Source: Chlorogloea sp. CCALA 695
Lineage (GTDB): Bacteria > Cyanobacteriota > Cyanobacteriia > Cyanobacteriales > Chroococcidiopsidaceae
Length of the DNA: 64,000 nucleotides
Assembly (NCBI RefSeq): GCF_003003885.1
Contig: NZ_PVWN01000008.1
Span: 62,001-126,000 of the forward strand
Direction: 5' to 3'
Shown: piece by piece, positions 17,270-27,771 of the stretch
Position numbering within the stretch: the first letter of the stretch is position 1
Layout of the letters: each line of letters begins with the position of its first letter
Translations under genes and position numbers: made by a program
Notes under the pieces: generated by a model
The model's database searches: none
Seen by the model: the letters and a program-made list of their open reading frames with translations, nothing else
What the model was told of the DNA's origin: nothing

Positions 17270-19644
17270 TAGAATCTTTCTCCTATACCAAAGTGCAAGC
17301 GGCTATCGCCTTCATCAGTAAAACCATAATCGATCCGAATTGGGCCTAGAGGCGATTGAACTCTTACCCCCAAGCCGTAGCCAAAACCGCTACCAGATTT
17401 CCCCCTTACTCCGGCTGGATCTCCAGGAACTTCGCTACCACTACCTAAGTCTGTACCCACATCAAAAAATAGCGCGCCGCCGACAATTGAGAACACAGGA
17501 AAGCGGTATTCAGCAGTAGCTTGCACAAAACTCCGTCCGCTACCTAAGTCGCCTTCATCGTAGCCTCGTACCGAGTTGCTACCCCCTAATAGGAAAGCTT
17601 CGTAAGGTGGCAAATCTCCTAATACTGTACCGCCTTGAATATTAAAAGCTAAAGCTTGCGGCCCTTTGCTGAAATTAATGAAGCTGACGGGGAAGTATTG
17701 ACTATAGCTGCCCCGGACTCGATTTAGTAAGATATTACCTGCCCCTATAGGCACAGATTGTTCAACGCCAAACCGGACTAGGGAGCCGCTAGTTGGTCTG
17801 AGTGGATCGTTACGGCGATCGCGTACTGCCCCAGCTTGCAAGGTTAATAAATCGTCCGTACCGTCGCCACTAAAACTTAAGTCATTACCTAGTTCATCTC
17901 TGGGACTAAGTTCGCCATCCGAGTCGCGGATCGATACCCGTTGATATTCCAAGCCTGCTGAGGCTGTCCATTCTGACTTGCGGAGAGGGTCTTTGGACAA
18001 AGGACGAGTAAAGTTTACGCCGCCGCCAAGCCGCAGAATTCGGGGACGATCTCCATTCGGCAGAGTAACTTCATCTTCATCTTCGCCGCCGTCAAAAATT
18101 AGAGAAGTTGTACGCCGTCTAAAAGAATTAACGGTATAAGATGTCCTGTAAGGATCGCCACCAATCCAGGGATCTGTAAACCGCAAATCAAATAGTAGTT
18201 CTCGCTGACCAATTTGAAATTCTGCGCCCAAGTCTTGATTATTGCCGCCCAAGTTTTGCTGTTGATAGCTCAAACTACCAAATAAGCCGCTTGAGGAACT
18301 AAAACCCGCACCCGCACCTACAGAGCCGCTATTTTTCTCGTCTACGTTAACGACTACAATTACCTTGCGCGGGTCTTCACCGGGGTTGAGCGACACATTC
18401 ACGTCTTCAAACAAACCCAGCCCAAATACTCTTTGTAGGTCTCTTTGGACGGTAGTGCGATTAAAAACTTGTCCAGGCTTTAGTTCTAGTTCGCGGGTAA
18501 CGATAAATTCACGAGTGCGCCCTTTAATTGGCTTGCCTTCTTCGTCGGTGTCTTCTCCGTCTTTGTTGCGGAAGCTAACTTGAATATCCTCAATTACGCC
18601 TTCAGCTATTACCAAAGTCACCGTGCCATCAGTGGCTACTTCTGGAGCCTCATTTACTTGGGCTAAAACATAGCCGTTGTCTTGATACCATTTATTTAAT
18701 TGTTTGATTCCTTCTTGAAAGCGGCGCAAATTTAGAATGCTGCCGTATTGTTCTTTGAATATGTCATCAATAATTTTTGCGGGTAGTACCGATGGGATTT
18801 CTGTCCCGGCATTTGCCTGTACTCGCACAGAGCGTAAAATTGGATTGGGTTGGACGATAAATGTTACTCGCACTCCCAAAGCTGTATCTTCTGGTTCGGC
18901 GCTAACGTTAGCAAAAAACCCGGTGGCAAAAATAGCGTTGATGTCTGTTTGTAATTGCGATCGCGTTGCCGTGCGTCCTGGTTGAGTTTTGATTACTTGA
19001 TATACTTGGTTTTCAAGTTCAGTAGTTAGTTGCCCTTCTTGACCTTGAACTAATACTTCTCCGACTAACACCTCTGGATTTGGCTCTGAGCCTGCTTCGG
19101 GGGCGGCATTATCTGGTGCTGGGGTAGCGTTGTCTGGTGCTTGGGGGTTTGGGGCTGGAGTATTGTTGTCAATCGTTGGGCTTTGACTTCCTGGAGTGAT
19201 ATCAAATTCTAGTTGATTGGGGGTTTCCTGTTGCGGTGAGCCTTCCGTTCCTGGAGCAGGTATTATTGGTGCGGGGGGATTTACCGGGGAATTTGTATCG
19301 GTTGTCGATTGGTTGGGCGTAGTAGAAGGGGTTGTATTCGTGGGAGTTTGGGCTAGTTCTTGCCCAGCTATCGTCTCTACTACCACACTATTACTCACCG
19401 TTGAGTTTACCTGCAACTTTTCAGCTTTCAGCGCCGGAGTTTTTTTAATAACGGGTTGTCCTTGAGCAATTTCTGGAGCCAAAATTGAATTAAAGGCTGA
19501 AATTCCTACGACTAACCATAATGCAGCCTGTAAAGGGCGGCTTAACATCCAACGAGCAGAAATTATTGAGATTTTATTGAAATTATTTAACACTTCCACA
19601 CACCATAAGTTAGAGCTATAAGAAACTTTTTGAAGACTTGGCAC
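17269..19644 (-). CDS. bamA: Omp85/BamA outer-membrane assembly protein
   Basis: The central outer-membrane protein insertase. From GTG 19644 (minus-strand GAGGA about 10 bases upstream) it is 791 residues. It has a hydrophobic signal segment at about 34-53, a Pro/Thr/Asn-rich linker at about 90-190 typical of cyanobacterial Omp85, a POTRA region (about 190-430, with [11 protein letters not shown] and [20 protein letters not shown]), then a 16-strand beta-barrel. The barrel has [13 protein letters not shown] (the VRGY motif) and ends in GIGERF, with the terminal Phe expected for an outer-membrane barrel. ATG 19548, just before the signal core, is an alternative start. It heads the lpx cluster and overlaps lpxC. 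Confidence 0.93.
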   Translation of the reverse strand: MPSLQKVSYSSNLWCVEVLNNFNKISIISARWMLSRPLQAALWLVVGISAFNSILAPEIAQGQPVIKKTPALKAEKLQVNSTVSNSVVVETIAGQELAQTPTNTTPSTTPNQSTTDTNSPVNPPAPIIPAPGTEGSPQQETPNQLEFDITPGSQSPTIDNNTPAPNPQAPDNATPAPDNAAPEAGSEPNPEVLVGEVLVQGQEGQLTTELENQVYQVIKTQPGRTATRSQLQTDINAIFATGFFANVSAEPEDTALGVRVTFIVQPNPILRSVRVQANAGTEIPSVLPAKIIDDIFKEQYGSILNLRRFQEGIKQLNKWYQDNGYVLAQVNEAPEVATDGTVTLVIAEGVIEDIQVSFRNKDGEDTDEEGKPIKGRTREFIVTRELELKPGQVFNRTTVQRDLQRVFGLGLFEDVNVSLNPGEDPRKVIVVVNVDEKNSGSVGAGAGFSSSSGLFGSLSYQQQNLGGNNQDLGAEFQIGQRELLFDLRFTDPWIGGDPYRTSYTVNSFRRRTTSLIFDGGEDEDEVTLPNGDRPRILRLGGGVNFTRPLSKDPLRKSEWTASAGLEYQRVSIRDSDGELSPRDELGNDLSFSGDGTDDLLTLQAGAVRDRRNDPLRPTSGSLVRFGVEQSVPIGAGNILLNRVRGSYSQYFPVSFINFSKGPQALAFNIQGGTVLGDLPPYEAFLLGGSNSVRGYDEGDLGSGRSFVQATAEYRFPVFSIVGGALFFDVGTDLGSGSEVPGDPAGVRGKSGSGFGYGLGVRVQSPLGPIRIDYGFTDEGDSRLHFGIGERF

Positions 19645-19696
19645 TGTTCTTTGTTCCTCAGTTATTAAACTTCAACAAAAAACCTTACTTTTTTTT

Positions 19697-20434
19697 CTAC
19701 TTACTCCTAAAATTAGACTGGGCTAAAACTCTTTCTAAAACTTGCTCGTAGGCATTTTCTACTTTACCTAAGTCTTGACGAAAGCGATCTTTATCCATTA
19801 CGCGATTTTGGGGATCGGATTCTAAATTGTCCCAAAGGCGGCAAGTATCGGGGCTAATTTCATCAGCTAAAAGTAGTTGTCCATTACTATCAGTGCCAAA
19901 CTCTAATTTGAAGTCTACTAAAGTCAAGTTACAGTTTGAGAAAAATTCGCATAGAGCGCGATCGCACTTTTTGGCAAGTTCTTGTAATTGGTCAATTTGC
20001 TCACTAGTTGCGAGTTTTAGTAATAATAGGCGATCGTGGGTCAATAAAGGATCTCCCAAAGCATCATTTTTGTAATAAAACTCTACCAATGGTTGAGCTA
20101 ATACCGTTCCCAATGGCAATCCTGTTTGTTGACATAGACTACCCGCAGCAATGTTCCTGACTACCACTTCTAGGGGCAAAATTTTTACTTTTTTTACCCG
20201 CATTTGGTTTAAACTTGGGCAGTCGATCAAGTGAGTAGCAATGCCACACTGTTCCAAATATTGAAATAACACTTGAGATATCTGGCAATTAATTTTACCT
20301 TTCCCGTCGATAGTGCCGCGTTTGAGCGCATTAAAAGCGGTAGCATCGTCTTTAAAATCAGCAATAACAATTTCCGAGTCTTCGGTAGCGTAAATAATTT
20401 TCGCTTTGCCTTCGTAGATTTTGGTGCGAGACAT
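19697..20434 (-). CDS. purC: Phosphoribosylaminoimidazole-succinocarboxamide synthase
   Basis: PurC condenses CAIR with aspartate using ATP in de novo purine synthesis. Landmarks are KIYEGKAKIIYAT (residues 5-17), EVVVRNIAAGSLCQQTGL (about 88-105), LLTHDRLL, and DEISPDTCRLWD near residue 195. With ATG 20434 the protein is 245 residues, the usual bacterial length; the open frame reaches 20500, but the added 22 residues are not part of the family. It is the first gene of the leftward run that continues with bamA, after a gap of about 50 bases. Confidence 0.96.
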   Translation of the reverse strand: MSRTKIYEGKAKIIYATEDSEIVIADFKDDATAFNALKRGTIDGKGKINCQISQVLFQYLEQCGIATHLIDCPSLNQMRVKKVKILPLEVVVRNIAAGSLCQQTGLPLGTVLAQPLVEFYYKNDALGDPLLTHDRLLLLKLATSEQIDQLQELAKKCDRALCEFFSNCNLTLVDFKLEFGTDSNGQLLLADEISPDTCRLWDNLESDPQNRVMDKDRFRQDLGKVENAYEQVLERVLAQSNFRSK

Positions 20435-20515
20435 GATAGTTTCAATGATGGCAATAAACCTACAAAAAGCAGGCTTAACTATTCTACCTGTGGTTTGCAA
20501 CCAAGGTAATTCTAG

Positions 20516-23500
20516 TTACTTTCTTGCCCAAAATTCCAATCCTTCGACTTTGTTTGTATTGTTAAAATACTCGCGCTCTTGGGCAATCAAGGCTTCAGCG
20601 GCTTTTACATCTAAGGGTCTTGAGAAATAGTATCCTTGGGCGGAGTTACATTTTAGCGATTTGAGTTGATACATTTGAGTTTTGGTTTCCACTCCTTCCG
20701 CGATGGTATCCATGCCCAAATTCCAAGCAAGTCCAACCACCGTGCGGATAATTTCTATTTTGCCTAATTCTGTATCAACGTCAGTAACAAAAGAGCGGTC
20801 AATTTTCAACGTATCAATCGGGAAACTATGCATATAGCTTAAAGATGAGTAGCCCGTACCAAAATCATCTAAAGACAACCGCACGCCCATTTGCCGCATT
20901 TGTACGAGCATAGCATTCACGCGCTCGGCATTTTCTACCAATACGCTTTCAGTAATTTCTAGCTTTAAAAAGCGGCTTTCTAGCCCAGTTATTTGGAGAG
21001 CTTTTTCGATTTGGTCGAGCAAATCTGCCTGAGTAAACTGTTTAGTAGATAGGTTGACGCTGATAGTTAAAGATGGTTTGCCAAAAAACTGCTCTTGCCA
21101 GGATTTTAATTGACGGCAAGCCTCCTCTAGCGTCCAGTAGCCGATAGCATTGATTAAGCCTGTAGCTTCAGCCATCGGAATAAATTGGACAGGAGACACT
21201 AAACCGCGCTCTGGGTGGTGCCAACGAATTAGAGCCTCAAAGCCAACAATACGGAAGTTTTTGAGCGATACAATTGGCTGATAGCACAAAACAAATTCCT
21301 GTCGTCCGAGCGCTCCTCTTAAATCGTTTTCTAGTTGCAGTATCCCCAGCGCCTTAGAATGGAGAGTGGGATCAAAAATTTGGTAGTATTGCCCACCATT
21401 TCTGTGGGTTTTTACGCCATACATTGTCATATCTGCATCGCGTAAAATGTCCTCTGCTTGCTTGTAACCAGTGCTGCTTAAAGCGATGCCCATACTAACG
21501 GTACTAAATACTTCGTTGCCCCCAATATTAAAGGGTAAGGTGAGTTGATTTTGAATCCGCTCCGCCGCTTGGGTAGCATTGTCAATACCTTTGATGTTGT
21601 CAAGTAAAACTGTAAATTCGTCTCCACCTAAGCGCGCAACAGTATCTCCAGGACGCACGCAAGATTCTAAGGTACGGGCTACAGCTACGAGCAAGCGATC
21701 GCCTATTTCATGACCTAACGTATCATTTACTACCTTAAATCTGTCTAAGTCTAAAAACAGGACGGCAAATAAATAATTTTGATCGTCGGCAGTACGAGCA
21801 AGCACTTCCTCTAAACGATCCATAAATAGACGGCGATTGGCTAACCCCGTCAAACTATCGTGGCAGGAATCGTACCTTAATTGAGCTTCGGCGACTTTTT
21901 TCTCGGTAATATCTGTTTGAGAGCCAGCAAAACGGTGGGGCTTGCCTGTGGAGTCGCCAACGGCTAATCCTCGTACTAGCATCCAGCGTGTTAATCTGTT
22001 TTTGTGCTGGATGCGGTACTCATTTTCTAGATAGGGAACTTTTCCTTCTAGATGGGAAGCGATCGCATTTTTTAATTGCTCGATATCTTCTGGGTGGACG
22101 CGACTAAACCAGTCTTCTTTTTTGTTACCAATTTCTCCAGTGCTTAAACCCAACATTGTTCGCCAGCGAGGCGAAAAATAAATTTCCTCAGTTACTAAAT
22201 TCCAATCCCATAGCCCATCGTTAGCCCCTTGAGCGGCTAGGGCGTACCTTTCTTCGCTGGCGCTTAGGGCTTGTTGAGTTACTCGTCTTTCTTCTTCTAC
22301 ACCAATAGCGGCGGCAATTATTCCTAAAATTTTGCGATCGGCATTACTGGGAACAAAGTTTTGTTTGTATAAGGCGCACACTGCACCTATCCTTAAACCT
22401 TCACACTTGACAACTTGACCGACATAGGTGTGTAAATTGTATTGCTGTACATTTGGTTCGGTTTGGGCATATTTTGTATTGAGTAAATCGTTGAGAATAA
22501 CTACTTCATCACTACCACTATTAATTACGTCGTAACAGATGTGCCCCTCCCCACTACTGACCCCGTTATAGCCTTTTGGAGTCTGCCATTGACCTACGGA
22601 GTATAGTGTTCCCTCATCTAAGCGACTATATAAAGCGCAGTTTGCGGCTAATAATTCTCCACATAAAGCGGCAAGTCGATTAATATTGACCATCGGCTCT
22701 GTTTGGAAACTTAAAAAGCATTGATTAATTTTTTCTAATCTTTCTTCAGCTTTTTTGCGTTCGGTAATATTTCTTTTAACTGCGACATGGTGAGTAATTA
22801 ATCCAGCTAAATTAAATACGGGTGCAATAGTTACGTCTTGGTAGTATAAAGTGCCATCTTTACGTCTACCCGTATAACTGCCGCTCCATACTTGACCATT
22901 GCTCAAGGTAACTGCTATTTCTCGATAAAAGGCTGAATCGTGTTTTCCGCTTCTTAGTAAAGCCGCCGAGGTTTGCCCTATTACTTCCGCACGTTTATAG
23001 CCAGTGGTTGTCTCAAAGGCAGGATTAACATATATAAACCTTGCTTCGGTGTCGGTAATTTCGATTGCTTCGGCGGCGTGAGAGATTGCTGTAGATAGTA
23101 AATTTTTCTCCGCTTCTGCTAGAGCGCGATCGCTCTCCTGGGCTTTTTGTTCGCTAATATCTCCGGCTACACAAACTATGCCTTTAATTTCTCCTGCTTG
23201 TCGCATCAACGAACTTGAAAATAACACTGATATTTGTTTGCCATCTTTTTTTAAATAACTTGTTTCTATCCTTTTACTCGATTCTTTTTTTGCAAAAACT
23301 TTAGCTATTTCTGCTTCACATAATACTTTTGAAAAAGGCTGATTAATTAATTCTTCTTCTTTGTAACCTAGATAACTTAGTGTTGCTTTATTAAGCTTAA
23401 TAATTTTTTTATCTTGATCCAAAACAATCAAGCTATCTACAATAGTCTCAATAATATTATCAACATAATCTTTAGAAACTGTCGTTTTCTCCAAAGCTTC

Positions 23501-24334
23501 GTTCATTTGATTAAAAGCTTTCGCTAAACTGCCAAGCTCATCTTTGTTTTTTATGCTTAAGCGGGTAGCCCAATTACCTTTAGCAATGTTTATGGCGGCT
23601 TTCTTTAACTCAACTATGGGTTGAGAAATAGTGCGAGATAGTACGGAACTTAAAATAATACTTAGGGCAAAACTCAGTCCAGCCAGGATGCTAATTACTG
23701 TATTGTTATGGGCAATACTTTGTTCAATTTCTTTAGCTTCTTTTATTAATTCTGCTTGGGCATCAATGGAAGCTTCTTCAATTAAGGGAACTATAATCGT
23801 TTTAAAATACGGCTCTAAAGATTGGTTTAAAAAGCTTTCTGCTTTTATACTATCTGTATTATTTAGATTCAAATATTGATTTACAAGCTGACTATAATTA
23901 GTCAGTTTTTTACCAAGGTTATTTATAGTTACTACTTCATTCTTTTCTTGCTGAATTTCGTTACTTCGCTTAAAGAAACTTCGTTCGCTGATATAAATAC
24001 TTTGATTGGTAGCGAATTTAAGATTATTGAAGTTCGTTGCAAGATTATTTAATTCTACTTTGATACCTGTATAAATTTCGGCTTTTGTTAGTAGCGCTGG
24101 AGTTGGCTCTAAAGCAGAATTATTATGTCTTTGCAAGTAGTTCGCATAACCTTGGATTGCTGTACCAGCAAACTTTATTTGTGTTAAGGCTGTAACTTCT
24201 TTGATGGAACTTTGATTGACTTGGGCAATATTGTTAAGAATACTTAAGTTATTAGTGATCGCAAAACAGACAATTATCCCTGCCATTAAGGAAGGAAAGA
24301 GAAAGCTAAGAAGTAATTTTTGTTGTATTTTCAT
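20516..24334 (-). CDS. Membrane sensor with HAMP, PAS, GAF, GGDEF and EAL domains
   Basis: A 1272-residue c-di-GMP turnover protein. Domains in order: membrane helix at about 8-30, outside sensor domain to about 205, second helix (about 208-230), HAMP (about 230-285, ISQPIVELKKAA), PAS (about 290-395), PAS (about 410-530, with FETTTGYKRAEVIG), GAF (about 540-690), PAS with PAC (about 700-815), GGDEF and EAL. The cyclase motif GGDEF is intact at 903-907, preceded by a product-inhibition site RPGD five residues upstream. The phosphodiesterase motif EAL is intact (1033-1035), with DDFGTGYSS and AEGVET. Both activities look possible. The ligand of the outer domain is unknown. Confidence 0.93.
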   Translation of the reverse strand: MKIQQKLLLSFLFPSLMAGIIVCFAITNNLSILNNIAQVNQSSIKEVTALTQIKFAGTAIQGYANYLQRHNNSALEPTPALLTKAEIYTGIKVELNNLATNFNNLKFATNQSIYISERSFFKRSNEIQQEKNEVVTINNLGKKLTNYSQLVNQYLNLNNTDSIKAESFLNQSLEPYFKTIIVPLIEEASIDAQAELIKEAKEIEQSIAHNNTVISILAGLSFALSIILSSVLSRTISQPIVELKKAAINIAKGNWATRLSIKNKDELGSLAKAFNQMNEALEKTTVSKDYVDNIIETIVDSLIVLDQDKKIIKLNKATLSYLGYKEEELINQPFSKVLCEAEIAKVFAKKESSKRIETSYLKKDGKQISVLFSSSLMRQAGEIKGIVCVAGDISEQKAQESDRALAEAEKNLLSTAISHAAEAIEITDTEARFIYVNPAFETTTGYKRAEVIGQTSAALLRSGKHDSAFYREIAVTLSNGQVWSGSYTGRRKDGTLYYQDVTIAPVFNLAGLITHHVAVKRNITERKKAEERLEKINQCFLSFQTEPMVNINRLAALCGELLAANCALYSRLDEGTLYSVGQWQTPKGYNGVSSGEGHICYDVINSGSDEVVILNDLLNTKYAQTEPNVQQYNLHTYVGQVVKCEGLRIGAVCALYKQNFVPSNADRKILGIIAAAIGVEEERRVTQQALSASEERYALAAQGANDGLWDWNLVTEEIYFSPRWRTMLGLSTGEIGNKKEDWFSRVHPEDIEQLKNAIASHLEGKVPYLENEYRIQHKNRLTRWMLVRGLAVGDSTGKPHRFAGSQTDITEKKVAEAQLRYDSCHDSLTGLANRRLFMDRLEEVLARTADDQNYLFAVLFLDLDRFKVVNDTLGHEIGDRLLVAVARTLESCVRPGDTVARLGGDEFTVLLDNIKGIDNATQAAERIQNQLTLPFNIGGNEVFSTVSMGIALSSTGYKQAEDILRDADMTMYGVKTHRNGGQYYQIFDPTLHSKALGILQLENDLRGALGRQEFVLCYQPIVSLKNFRIVGFEALIRWHHPERGLVSPVQFIPMAEATGLINAIGYWTLEEACRQLKSWQEQFFGKPSLTISVNLSTKQFTQADLLDQIEKALQITGLESRFLKLEITESVLVENAERVNAMLVQMRQMGVRLSLDDFGTGYSSLSYMHSFPIDTLKIDRSFVTDVDTELGKIEIIRTVVGLAWNLGMDTIAEGVETKTQMYQLKSLKCNSAQGYYFSRPLDVKAAEALIAQEREYFNNTNKVEGLEFWARK

Positions 24335-24635
24335 CTTTAACTTAGATTTGTGCTTCTCTAACTAGGGAAAATCCTTCGTTACCTATAAAAATCAGCACTA
24401 TTGAAATAAAAAAGTAAGCCTAAATCTACTCTCGATTTTGGCTTACTTTTGTCAAAGCAGCAACCTAGGGTGCTAAAAGTGTAAATTTATTTTTCAAAAT
24501 CTAAGTAATTTCAACTAATAAAAGTCACAACTTAAACCTAAATAGTGATAAATATCACTGATTTTTGAGAAAATAAAAAGCGCTGTCTCAATAACTTTTG
24601 ATGCTAGAAAAATCTCTCCTTTCTCGTAGCAACGA
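24335..24635. other. Intergenic region with terminator
   Basis: The 301-base gap between two leftward genes holds the terminator at 24410-24450 and otherwise AT-rich sequence before the GGDEF-EAL gene. No promoter motif stands out. Confidence 0.5.
24405..24450 (-). terminator. Intrinsic terminator after the RDD/pentapeptide gene
   Basis: An 11-bp perfect stem (AAAAGTAAGCC at 24410-24420, GGCTTACTTTT at 24440-24450) with a 19-base loop. On the minus strand it ends in CTTACTTTTTTATT, a good U-tract, fitting termination of the gene ending at 24636, with 185 bases in between. Confidence 0.7.
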
Positions 24636-26735
24636 TTAAGGACAACGGGGATGAGTGCCACCTTGGAGGCAAATAGCCGCAAGCTGGGTAGTATCTAAGT
24701 TTTTAACATTGGTAAAGTCAACGCCTTTGAGTAAAGCCGATTGAGATTCCTCAGTTGGTGCTTGAATAAACCCATCAGCTTGAGCAGATTTTGAATTGGC
24801 AAAAATTGCTCCAGCTAAATCGGCTCCCGTTAAATCAGCTTCCCGCAAATCTGCTTGGCTAAGATCAGCATTTCGCAAGCTGACATTTTGCAGTTGTGCT
24901 TGGTGCAGGTTAGCATTTTGCATTCGTGCGTAGCTCAAGTTAGCATTGCTAAGATTAGCACGGCTCAAATCTGCCCCGCTTAAATCTGCTCCTTGCCAAT
25001 CGGTAGCACTTAAATCTGCAAGTTGGAGGTTAGTTTTTAAGGCGCTAACTCGACCTAAACGAGCAGAAGATAGATTAGCTTTAGCTAAATTTGCTCCGGC
25101 TAAATTTGCCCCGGTAAGGCTTGCAGAAGTTAATATAGCCTGTTGCAAATCGGCTCCTACCAGTTGAGCGCTGCTAAGGTTAGCACTTGTAAGGTTACTA
25201 AACGCTAGGTTAGCTTGGTTGAGATTGGCATGAAACAAGTTAACGCGCTGCATAGAGACGCGGCTAAAGTTTGCGCCAGTAAGAATTGCAAATTTCATTT
25301 GCGCGTCGTTGAGGGTAGCAGTGGAATTATTTTCTACACTTTGCCATTGACTATCTACTAAGTTAGCCCGGTCGAGATTTGCTCCGCTTAGGTCAATGCC
25401 AGCAAAGTCAATTTGATTGAGGACTAAGCTAAAATTACCAGCCTCACCTAAATTAATCCGCTCTAATTGTACCGAAGTCAATTTGCCGCTATAAATGGAG
25501 AGAATTTCGGCGATCGCATTTTGGGTAGCTACAAGCTGAAGGCGGCTAGAAGCATCAAAATTATTGGCGCTTGACAAATTCAACCGTTGCAACGCTGGCA
25601 ATGCCTCCGTACCGCTTGCAACCAATGCTTGTTGAATCACCTTAGTTAATTCTGGGTTAGTCGATTGTGCCAATAAATTAACTAACAACTGCTTGGCTTG
25701 GGGATTGTTTACTGTACCCAGATTTAAAATTGCTTCAGTGCGCTGGGTTAAAGTGTTCGCTTCGGTAGAATTTAATTGTTTGGTGGCTGCTAATAATTGT
25801 TCGCTATTGTACTCAAATTGCCCGCTATCTATTTGCGTGCGAACGTAAAGCCCAGTAGCGATTAAAGTCCCGATTACCGTCCCCACACTACAACTTGCCA
25901 CAACTGTCAAGGTAAATTTGGGATGGCGACGCATCCAAACCCACAAATCGCGCTGTACTTTTTTTTTCTTAGTTAAGATAATCGCTGCATCGGCAACATG
26001 AGCGGCGGGTTTTTTCCAACTGTAAATAGATGTATTCCCCTCCACTGCCTGCCCGTTATTTTCGCCTAAGCGCCCACTATTGGGGGCATAGATGCGACTA
26101 GCATTGACAACGTAAGTTCCTGAAATTAGGTCATGCAACGAGCGGCGCTGGCGGTCAAATCGGGCGCTAATACCTTCTCCTAACACCATTACCCCCGCTA
26201 AGACGGCAAGCACGCCAGGATCAGGAAATAAGCCACTACAACGCCATACTGTGTAGGCAATAGATAACGGCAACCCCCAAGCGACTACCCCTTCGCGGAG
26301 GACAATTTTTGCTAATCCTGGGGGTTTTCCGGCGGTAGTAACTACGCGAATACCTAGCCAGCGTTTGGGCAATGTGCTGCCAGTTTTGGCGAGTAGATAT
26401 ATTTGCCAGCTACCTAGTAACAGGGGGGTTAAAAGAGCCGCAGACCAGAGTAAATTAGTTAATGGTGGAACTTCTTTAACTTCTTTACTTGCAGGCAAAG
26501 CAAAGGTACTTGTGATTACTTTCTCAGTTGCTACGAGGACTGGGTTTAATGGTACTTGCTCTGCTAAATGGGTTTTGGCATAGATTCCCATGCTATAAGG
26601 AACTATAGTGCTACTAGCAATTATTGATATTTCGATCGCCCAAGCTGCAAAACGTCTAGTCACTAATGGTAGTGGTTTTAGCTTTACTTGCTTATAATTG
26701 CGATCGCCTCCTCTCCTCACACTTGGATTAGCCAT
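24636..26735 (-). CDS. RDD-domain membrane protein with pentapeptide repeats
   Basis: The 699-residue protein joins an N-terminal RDD membrane domain (about residues 20-215; RRFAAWAIEISI at the start, PKRWLGIRVV and RSLHDLISGTYVV later) to a further membrane helix (about 275-298), a helical region (about 300-415) and a long pentapeptide-repeat solenoid (about 420-650). Repeats follow A(D/N)LxX, such as ANLDRANLVDS and ADLSGADLSRANLS. A C-terminal cap has AAICLQGGTHPRCP with two Cys. Function unknown; the repeats form a right-handed beta helix that usually mediates binding. The next upstream gene is the 109-residue membrane protein 47 bases away, so they may be cotranscribed. Confidence 0.85.
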   Translation of the reverse strand: MANPSVRRGGDRNYKQVKLKPLPLVTRRFAAWAIEISIIASSTIVPYSMGIYAKTHLAEQVPLNPVLVATEKVITSTFALPASKEVKEVPPLTNLLWSAALLTPLLLGSWQIYLLAKTGSTLPKRWLGIRVVTTAGKPPGLAKIVLREGVVAWGLPLSIAYTVWRCSGLFPDPGVLAVLAGVMVLGEGISARFDRQRRSLHDLISGTYVVNASRIYAPNSGRLGENNGQAVEGNTSIYSWKKPAAHVADAAIILTKKKKVQRDLWVWMRRHPKFTLTVVASCSVGTVIGTLIATGLYVRTQIDSGQFEYNSEQLLAATKQLNSTEANTLTQRTEAILNLGTVNNPQAKQLLVNLLAQSTNPELTKVIQQALVASGTEALPALQRLNLSSANNFDASSRLQLVATQNAIAEILSIYSGKLTSVQLERINLGEAGNFSLVLNQIDFAGIDLSGANLDRANLVDSQWQSVENNSTATLNDAQMKFAILTGANFSRVSMQRVNLFHANLNQANLAFSNLTSANLSSAQLVGADLQQAILTSASLTGANLAGANLAKANLSSARLGRVSALKTNLQLADLSATDWQGADLSGADLSRANLSNANLSYARMQNANLHQAQLQNVSLRNADLSQADLREADLTGADLAGAIFANSKSAQADGFIQAPTEESQSALLKGVDFTNVKNLDTTQLAAICLQGGTHPRCP

Positions 26736-26782
26736 TTTATATCCTTAATATAAAGTTTTGATTTCCCTACCTAGCGTTGGAA

Positions 26783-27112
26783 TTACTTTTCTATTTTTTG
26801 AGAGTTACGAGCTACCAAAAACTGATATCCAAAATATACAATCAACCCTAAAAACGCTAGGCTAAACAGCGTTGCGACTAAGCTTAATAAGCTTTTGAGT
26901 ATGGCAAATCCAACTATAGTCCCAACGCCGACTACAATTATCTTTCCCACGTTGGGTAAAGACTTAAACAAGCTGATAAACTGATTTAATCCTGCTACAG
27001 AATTGTTGCTGGTTTTGCTTGGGGTTGCTACCGGGTGGGTGTTAGTAGGCAGTGAAACTTCTAGTTCTTGCAAACGACGCTGTAAGTCTTGTTCGCTTTC
27101 TTCAGTATTCAT
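26783..27112 (-). CDS. Small membrane protein, unknown function
   Basis: A 109-residue protein with a polar, Glu-rich N-terminus that could form a short coiled coil (EEQDLQRRLQELEVS-like, residues 4-20), a Thr/Asn/Ser linker, and two hydrophobic segments at about 57-74 and 76-97. The tail is basic. I do not recognise a named family. It sits 47 bases upstream of the RDD/pentapeptide gene on the same strand and may share its transcript. Confidence 0.65.
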   Translation of the reverse strand: MNTEESEQDLQRRLQELEVSLPTNTHPVATPSKTSNNSVAGLNQFISLFKSLPNVGKIIVVGVGTIVGFAILKSLLSLVATLFSLAFLGLIVYFGYQFLVARNSQKIEK

Positions 27113-27363
27113 TTTTGGTTGGCGTTAGCTATAACTATCTTTAGTCACAAATTATAAGTCGGCAAACATTTTTTGGTGAGGAAACTTTAGCAAATTTTTT
27201 TATTGCAAACTGCATCCTAGCGAACAACTAAAAAGTTGTGCTTCTCTATACCATTTTCTTTACTGGGGATGAATAATTATATAAGTTATTGGCTAATTTA
27301 TTGTGTAGAAATATTAAGAGTAAGTTAGCTAATTATCGATATTTTTGTCTAGTCAATTTAGCT

Positions 27364-27735
27364 TCAATCATCCCGCGATTGGCTAGAAACTTCCACCGCT
27401 TGCACGTCAATAGTCCCCGCCGGAGTAAAGCGATTAAACTTACCTTGAATTACTTGCAAAGGTTCAGAGCAATTAGGACATGGCAATTGAGTTTTATTTA
27501 AACCTGTAAATTCGTAATGACAGACGGGACAATTATCTTGAATTAGGTTGCTTTGCAGCCAAAAGCGAAAGCCAAAAAAGCCTAAAACGGGTACTAATAT
27601 CAGTAATCCCACCAAAATTAGAAACCAATTGACAAGCCACCCTAAGCCAACAGTACCAATTAGCCAAGCAACGCCAATAATAGCAATCCACCGTCCTAAA
27701 TTAGAAATATTGAGATCGAAAGATTTAAGACTCAT
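27364..27735 (-). CDS. Small membrane protein with zinc ribbon
   Basis: The 123-residue protein has two hydrophobic segments (about 14-32 and 34-53) followed by a four-Cys zinc ribbon: CPVCHYEF and, about 14 residues later, CPNCSEPL. The C-terminal 30 residues are polar. The zinc ribbon faces the cytosol if the short N-terminus does. The name of the family is unknown to me. The gene lies 36 bases downstream of the FAAL stop, which is on the same strand only in reverse order (FAAL follows it), so the two could be cotranscribed with this one first. Confidence 0.7.
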   Translation of the reverse strand: MSLKSFDLNISNLGRWIAIIGVAWLIGTVGLGWLVNWFLILVGLLILVPVLGFFGFRFWLQSNLIQDNCPVCHYEFTGLNKTQLPCPNCSEPLQVIQGKFNRFTPAGTIDVQAVEVSSQSRDD

Positions 27736-27771
27736 TTTCAGATAATTTTAATTGCGCTATCTCTAGGATAA

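Noticed and set aside
26700-26720. CTCCTCACAC, resembling the core of the cyanobacterial Yfr1 RNA
   Set aside because: It lies in the N-terminal coding part of the RDD/pentapeptide gene and lacks the flanking hairpins of Yfr1.
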